From: DATAYF01 sp036272735
GTDB taxonomy: Bacteria; Chloroflexota; Ktedonobacteria; Ktedonobacterales; Ktedonobacteraceae
DNA length: 9,990 nt
Reading direction: 5' to 3'
NCBI GenBank assembly: GCA_036272735.1
Contig: DATAYF010000656.1
Coordinates: 1-9,990, forward strand
Both the position numbers and the translations under genes were made by a program. Under the pieces are notes generated by a model. The model did not search any database. It had not been told where the DNA came from and saw only the letters and a program-made list of their open reading frames with translations. Of the stretch, positions 6,468 to 9,990 are shown one piece after another (position 1 is the stretch's first letter; each line of letters starts with the position of its first letter).

Positions 6468-7241
6468 TTAGAGGCCTTGTCTCTTCGTGGCTAAAGAATC
6501 GAGCGCACCGCCAATGACCACAGTATGGCCAGTGGGCAGCGTGGCATCAGCGGCGGCAGCAGCAATGGCCGTGCCCATAGCATGCGCGGTAGGCAGTTCG
6601 TCAATGGAGCCACTGCGCTGCTCCAACATGCCGGGAGCAGTACGCTCTAGCAACTTGGGAGTGATGGTATCGGCAACCAGGTCGCCAGTGACGATGATGA
6701 GGCGAATACCTTGTTCGGCCAGAGCTTGTTGACGCGCCTTAAGCGCCTGCTCACCGGCGAACTTCGACGCGGCAATCGGCTCGTACGCGGGAATCTGCTG
6801 CACCTGGCCGTAGAGATAAGCCCAATGGCTGGTCACAAAGACCACCACGCCACCGTCGTGCATAAGCGGTAGCGATCTATCTAACAGCGCAATCTGGGCA
6901 TCGCGATTGATGTGCATGGGGTAATCGGGATCAGTCGCGAGCAGATCGCGCTCCAAACCGCCGGAAGCGTTGAGGATCAAAGCATCCAGGCGACCACGCC
7001 ATTCACTGATAGCGGCAAAGAGGGCATCCAGGTCCGACGGTTTGGTAATATCGCAACCCACAGCGAGGGCACGCGCCCCCCGCTGCTTCACCTGGGCAAC
7101 CACATCATGCGCTCGTGCCGCCTTGTTGCGATAGGTAATCGCGACATCGTAGCCATGTTCCGCTAAGGCAAACGTCGTGGCCGCGCCGATACCGCGCGAA
7201 CCACCAGTCACCAGGGCAACCAGAGCATGTGACGTTTCCAC
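6468..7241 (-). CDS. SDR-family oxidoreductase with atypical active site
   Basis: A 257-residue classical-length short-chain dehydrogenase/reductase, predicted cytoplasmic and NAD(P)-dependent. Visible motifs are the nucleotide-binding TGGSRGIG (12-19), Asp64 in CDIT, and NASGG (91-95) in place of NNAG. Ser138 (VTSHW) and Lys160 fit the catalytic set, but the residue four before the lysine is Ile156, not Tyr: the stretch reads AYEPIAASK, with the nearest Tyr at 153. Ser138 to Lys160 is also longer than usual. Either Tyr153 serves from a shifted position or the enzyme is non-canonical. The GTG start at 7241 has AGGAGA about nine bases upstream, and that site overlaps the TAG stop of the preceding gene, so translation is probably coupled. 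It is the second gene of an operon ended by a strong terminator. Substrate unknown. Confidence 0.88.
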   Translation of the reverse strand: METSHALVALVTGGSRGIGAATTFALAEHGYDVAITYRNKAARAHDVVAQVKQRGARALAVGCDITKPSDLDALFAAISEWRGRLDALILNASGGLERDLLATDPDYPMHINRDAQIALLDRSLPLMHDGGVVVFVTSHWAYLYGQVQQIPAYEPIAASKFAGEQALKARQQALAEQGIRLIIVTGDLVADTITPKLLERTAPGMLEQRSGSIDELPTAHAMGTAIAAAAADATLPTGHTVVIGGALDSLATKRQGL

Positions 7242-7254
7242 AGATTATATTCTC

Positions 7255-8349
7255 CTATTCAGCGTTCACGACAACTTCGCGTCCTTGCAGTGCCGACGTA
7301 TAGCAGGCATCCACAACACGCGTGCGGCGTAAGCCTTCGCTCCCATTGTGCAGCGACCAGTTGCCCCCGGCGATGGCCTCGATAAACTCACGCACGACCG
7401 CCATATGACCCTCGCCTTGATAGGTCTGCGGATTGATTTCAGCCGGAGCACCCGCGATATCGGTATAGATGCGCAGCGTATCCTCCCAGCCATAGCGTTT
7501 GACCTTGATTTCAGCGCCGCCACGCGTGCCGTAGAGGATCACACCAAAATCATCGCCAAAGCTGCTATGGGTTGCCCAGCTACTTTCAAGCGTGAGCGTG
7601 CCCCCGTTCGACAGGCGCATAAAGGCGGTGGCGAGATCCTCAACCTCGAATTTGCTGTTCGAGCCTGATTTTTTCGCGTTCATATTGAAGCCCTGGCCGC
7701 TGGCACCCAGGTGATTATACGTCATAGCGCTGACGGTAACGATTTCCGGCTCGTTGAGCAGGTACAGAGCCATATCCAGGATATGCACGCCCAGGTCGAT
7801 CAGCGGGCCACCACCCGACATGGCTTTATTGACGAACCAGCTACCCGCGCCGGGAATGTTGCGGCGGCGCATCCAGTACGCCTTTGCGTAATAAATCTGG
7901 CCCAATTCGCCCTCGTCGATGTAGCGTTTCAAGATTGCCACATCGCCGCGCCGCCGGTGATTGAACACGACATTCAGCACGCGATTGGCCCTGGTCGCCG
8001 CTTGCACCATACGTTCGGCCTCTTCGCTATTGCGAGCAATCGGCTTCTCGCACAGCACGTGAATGCCGCACTCAAGGGCCGCAATAGCCACGGGAGGATG
8101 CAGGGCGTTGGGCACGGCCACGCTAACGGCGTCAATATCGCCACGAGACAATAGTTCTTCGTAGTCATGATGGGTATGTGGAACGCCATAGGTTTCACTA
8201 AGGTAGGTTAGACGCTCCTCTTCGAGACCCGCGATGGCGACAACCTCGACGTTGGGCAATTTTTTATAGCATTTGAGCGCGGTCTCGCCACCATACCCCA
8301 GACCGATGATACCAACACGAATGGGGTTCTGTTGTTCTGTATCAACCAT
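7255..8349 (-). CDS. Gfo/Idh/MocA-family oxidoreductase
   Basis: A 364-residue NAD(P)-dependent dehydrogenase, probably acting on a sugar, inositol or related polyol. The N-terminal Rossmann domain shows GIIGLGYGG (13-21), then AVPNALHPP (78-86) and the signature CEKPIA (100-105). The C-terminal alpha/beta domain carries GGGPLIDLGVHILD (179-192), with Asp185 and His189 at the usual catalytic positions. Length and motif order are normal for the family. The ATG at 8349 has a good AAAGGAG, but 14 bases upstream, which is unusually far; no closer in-frame start exists. The gene precedes the SDR gene by 13 bases, and the pair may catalyse successive redox steps on one substrate (inferred). Confidence 0.93.
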   Translation of the reverse strand: MVDTEQQNPIRVGIIGLGYGGETALKCYKKLPNVEVVAIAGLEEERLTYLSETYGVPHTHHDYEELLSRGDIDAVSVAVPNALHPPVAIAALECGIHVLCEKPIARNSEEAERMVQAATRANRVLNVVFNHRRRGDVAILKRYIDEGELGQIYYAKAYWMRRRNIPGAGSWFVNKAMSGGGPLIDLGVHILDMALYLLNEPEIVTVSAMTYNHLGASGQGFNMNAKKSGSNSKFEVEDLATAFMRLSNGGTLTLESSWATHSSFGDDFGVILYGTRGGAEIKVKRYGWEDTLRIYTDIAGAPAEINPQTYQGEGHMAVVREFIEAIAGGNWSLHNGSEGLRRTRVVDACYTSALQGREVVVNAE

Positions 8350-8393
8350 GATCGAAACAAATACTCCTTTACAGTAAGATGAAATATACCATC

Positions 8394-8399
8394 ATTATA
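8394..8399 (-). promoter_or_regulatory. Candidate -10 of the oxidoreductase operon
   Basis: A perfect TATAAT lies on the minus strand 45 bases before the Gfo/Idh/MocA ATG. The best -35-like sequence, TTGAGA (8420-8425), is 20 bases away, longer than optimal, so activator help or weak basal activity is possible. Confidence 0.45.
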
Positions 8400-8450
8400 A
8401 TAGAGGAGTTAGCGCATATTCTCAAGAGGCAGAAACAGGATGCACGCAGA

Positions 8451-8487
8451 GCCCGTAGGAACCGATTTATCGTGTCCGCCGTGCCCT
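8451..8487. repeat. Possible remnant of an interspersed palindromic repeat
   Basis: The segment runs from GCCCGTAGG through CCGATTTATCG to GCCGTGCCC. It resembles the short GTAGGGGC / GAT(T)TATCG / GCCC type of intergenic repeat found in some Chloroflexota and cyanobacterial genomes, but with diverged arms. Only this copy is in the window, so the call rests on resemblance. The rest of 8350-8587 shows no supportable gene. Confidence 0.2.
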
Positions 8488-8587
8488 ATTGAGGCAACCT
8501 GCTCAAAGCGCAGGGCCTCGTGGCAGTTTATTTGGTCAACCCGCGCAGGATGGCTGATCAATGACATTGTGGCACGTGGAAAGGTGC

Positions 8588-9451
8588 TCAGAACCCACTT
8601 GAGACGCTCGCTCTCTCCGAGAGGAGTCGGGAGAGTTTGGCTGGGGTATCTGCTTCGTCCAATGGAGTATACACATTCACTTTGAGATCTGGCGCATCAA
8701 ACACCTGAAACGTGAGATGCCCAAACATGAGAGAGCCTGCTTGTGGATGATTGAGCGTTTTTTGCCCTTCTAGCGCATCAAGCACCTCATGATCGGGCCA
8801 CCAGGCCCGAAATTCAGGGCTGCGAAGCATCAGATCATGGATCAACTCTGTCAACCGGGGATCACCAGGATACCGACCACAACTGGCGCGGAATTGTGCT
8901 AAGAGCCGTCGCGCATGTCCTTCCCAATCGACAAGCAGTTGCCGATGGGTTGGTGAGGTGAAGAGTCGCCAGACGGCATTGCGTTCGAAGGTGGTCATCT
9001 GCCCAAAATCGCCAAAGACAACGCGGGCCGCTTCGTTCCAGGCCACCACATCCCATCGTCGTCCTAAGACAAAGGCTGGACTGAGCCCCTGATGATCGAG
9101 AAAGTGCTGTAACGTCGGACTCACGGTCTCAGATTCCATGGCCCTCGCTGGAGGGGGTTGTTGGTGGGCTAAGAAGAAGAGATGTGCTCGCTCATTGGCA
9201 TGCAAGTGCAAAGCCTGCACGAGGCTTTCTAAGACCTGCGTCGAAACGGTAATCGGGCGTCCCTGCTCTAACCAGGTGTACCAGTCCACACTGACGCCTG
9301 CCAATTGGGCCACTTCTGCGCGTCTGAGTCCGGGCGCTCGCCGCCTGCTTCCTTGCGGTAGCCCCACGTCTGAAGGCGCAAGCCGAGCCCTCCTGGTGCG
9401 GAGAAAATCTCCGAGTTCTTGCAATCGTTGGGACTCCTGCTCACATCCCAT
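8588..9451 (-). CDS. MmyB-like HTH transcriptional regulator
   Basis: A 287-residue cytoplasmic regulator. Residues about 12-66 form an XRE-type helix-turn-helix of the HTH_31 kind (GLRRAEVAQLAGVSVDWYTW, 41-60, then LEQGR). Residues about 110-264 match the MmyB-like ligand-binding domain, with SPAFVLGRRWDVVAWNEAA (124-142) and FGDF (146-149) as in the family. Structural work on this family points to a PAS-like pocket for a fatty-acid-like ligand, and its genes are often beside short-chain dehydrogenase genes. The next gene, divergent, is an epimerase/SDR-type enzyme, which is the probable target. The ATG at 9451 has AGGAG eight bases upstream and gives the normal family length; the frame runs on to 9523 but the extra residues are low-complexity Arg-rich and unlike the family. 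Ligand unknown. Confidence 0.92.
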   Translation of the reverse strand: MGCEQESQRLQELGDFLRTRRARLAPSDVGLPQGSRRRAPGLRRAEVAQLAGVSVDWYTWLEQGRPITVSTQVLESLVQALHLHANERAHLFFLAHQQPPPARAMESETVSPTLQHFLDHQGLSPAFVLGRRWDVVAWNEAARVVFGDFGQMTTFERNAVWRLFTSPTHRQLLVDWEGHARRLLAQFRASCGRYPGDPRLTELIHDLMLRSPEFRAWWPDHEVLDALEGQKTLNHPQAGSLMFGHLTFQVFDAPDLKVNVYTPLDEADTPAKLSRLLSERASVSSGF

Positions 9452-9492
9452 AGTTCCCTCTCCTTCCTTTGTCCGCCTTCGTCGCGGGAACG

Positions 9493-9509
9493 TAGGAGTC
9501 TCACTCCTA
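9493..9509. promoter_or_regulatory. Palindrome upstream of the MmyB-like regulator, candidate operator
   Basis: TAGGAGT (9493-9499) and ACTCCTA (9503-9509) form a perfect 7-bp dyad with a CTC spacer, 42 bases before the regulator ATG. The last base abuts the predicted -10 for the regulator, so a bound dimer would block or shape its transcription. It is a natural site for autoregulation and for control of the divergent gene. Confidence 0.5.
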
Positions 9510-9514
9510 TGATA
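9509..9514 (-). promoter_or_regulatory. Candidate -10 of the MmyB-like regulator gene
   Basis: TATCAT on the minus strand matches the -10 consensus at five of six bases and lies next to the 17-bp palindrome. No convincing -35 is present at 16-18 bases. Confidence 0.3.
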
Positions 9515-9524
9515 AACACTCATC

Positions 9525-9553
9525 TTGTTCTAGTATCCCTTTCAGTATACACT
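9525..9553 (+). promoter_or_regulatory. Candidate promoter of the epimerase-type gene
   Basis: TTGTTC (9525-9530), a 17-base spacer and TACACT (9548-9553) give a weak sigma-70-like promoter pointing toward the epimerase-type gene. It would leave a long leader of about 170 bases and lies close to the regulator palindrome. Confidence 0.3.
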
Positions 9554-9572
9554 TTCGAGGTGTCGAACACAA

Positions 9573-9628
9573 CGTTCCTGCGACAAGGACAGTGTCTCGA
9601 TGCGTATGCGTGCAAGGAACGCTTGTCG
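9573..9628. repeat. Pair of inverted 7-mers in swapped order in the epimerase leader
   Basis: CGTTCCT (9573-9579) and CGACAAG (9581-9587) recur in inverted form as AGGAACG (9615-9621) and CTTGTCG (9622-9628). Because the order of the two copies is not mirrored, the two helices cross; only one would normally form at a time. It may be an alternative-structure leader or chance. Confidence 0.25.
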
Positions 9629-9730
9629 TCGGGAGAGATGCTGGCTTCAAGGCTTCCCAGACCGGCGCACGCGTGGTGTGACCACACGACTGAAACCCAA
9701 CCCTACGTCTAATACATGGAGGAATTGGCT

Positions 9731-9990
9731 ATGAGAGTTTTCGTTACCGGCGCGACCGGTTTTATCGGCTCCGTCATCGTCCGCGAGTTGCTGTCGGCGG
9801 GGCATCAGGTCCTCGGTCTCGCTCGCTCAGATGCAGCCTCAGCAATACTCGCCTCTGTCGGCGCGGAGGTGCATCGTGGCGCGCTTAATGATCTTGACAG
9901 CCTGCGCAGCGGAGCGGCGGCATCGGATGGTGTGATTCATGCCGCCTTCATGAACGAGGCCGTCAGACGCGGCCCCTCCGCTTTTGCGGA
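9731..9990 (+). CDS. NAD(P)-dependent epimerase/dehydratase-type (atypical/extended SDR) protein, cut by window end
   Basis: Only the first 86 codons are in the window; the frame is open at the right edge. The N-terminus has the Rossmann glycine motif TGATGFIG (6-13) right at the start, as in extended or atypical SDR proteins that bind NAD(P). After strand two comes LARSD, whose Arg32 would fit NADP(H). The later DGVIHAAF (66-73) corresponds to the strand-four region found in this family. The ATG at 9731 has GGAGGA (9718-9723) seven bases upstream. It is divergent from the MmyB-like regulator, 279 bases apart start to start, and is the likely regulated gene. The substrate cannot be judged because the catalytic part is outside the window. 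Confidence 0.88.
   Translation, partial: MRVFVTGATGFIGSVIVRELLSAGHQVLGLARSDAASAILASVGAEVHRGALNDLDSLRSGAAASDGVIHAAFMNEAVRRGPSAFA

Noticed and set aside
7711..8154. A 147-codon plus-strand frame inside the Gfo/Idh/MocA gene
   Set aside because: It is antisense to a confident gene, rich in His/Gln/Arg, and has no motif or ribosome binding site.
8559..8569. Palindrome CAATGACATTG after the MmyB-like gene as a terminator
   Set aside because: It has a one-base loop and a 5-bp arm with no T-run, so it cannot act as an intrinsic terminator.
8440..8685. An 81-codon plus-strand frame between the oxidoreductase and the MmyB-like gene
   Set aside because: Its end overlaps the regulator gene on the other strand, and it has no clear ribosome binding site and no family resemblance.
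1..9990. Insertion sequence, CRISPR array, tRNA or rRNA gene
   Set aside because: No transposase-like protein, no regularly spaced repeats and no tRNA or rRNA signature were seen on either strand.

Overview
The window looks like chromosomal DNA from a free-living, Gram-positive-type or Chloroflexota-like soil bacterium. The reasons are strong AGGAGG-type ribosome binding sites, sigma-70-like promoters, many one-component regulators (PadR, ArsR, MmyB-like) and an exported cell-wall hydrolase. A Ktedonobacteria-like host is my best guess from the overall style of the proteins. It is an inference; no marker gene is present.

Layout. Positions 1-194 hold no recognisable gene. From about 3720 down to 195 there is a co-directional minus-strand series: a PadR repressor, a six-helix membrane protein that starts 25 bases after it, an ArsR-type regulator carrying a DUF2087 domain, and a cationic amino-acid transporter (CAT/APC family). 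The PadR gene has a clear promoter (TTGACA, 17 bases, TACTAT) overlapped and followed by two palindromes, as expected for autorepression. The ArsR gene has its own promoter with a 10-bp palindrome between -35 and -10. The transporter is preceded by an 8-residue leader ORF with an excellent ribosome binding site, in the same reading frame and ended by one amber codon.

From 3846 to 6399 two genes diverge. On the minus strand is a small membrane protein with a PLDc_N-type two-helix domain and a Gln/Pro-rich tail. On the plus strand is a secreted peptidoglycan hydrolase that appears to join a lysozyme/transglycosylase-like domain, an Amidase_2 zinc amidase and SH3-like modules. A 9-bp inverted repeat lies between them over the likely amidase promoter. 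A strong 17-bp hairpin at 6429-6466 separates the amidase from the convergent operon that follows.

From 8349 down to 6468 a two-gene operon encodes a Gfo/Idh/MocA oxidoreductase and an SDR protein. They are probably translationally coupled, and the SDR lacks a tyrosine at the usual YxxxK position. From 8588 to the right edge, an MmyB-like HTH regulator diverges from an NAD(P)-dependent epimerase-type gene cut by the window end. A 17-bp palindrome lies just upstream of the regulator. This regulator/dehydrogenase pairing is a known arrangement for the MmyB-like family.

The gene content is largely familiar. The more unusual items are the in-frame stop and leader before the transporter, the two-headed wall hydrolase, the SDR active-site change and several well-formed candidate operators.
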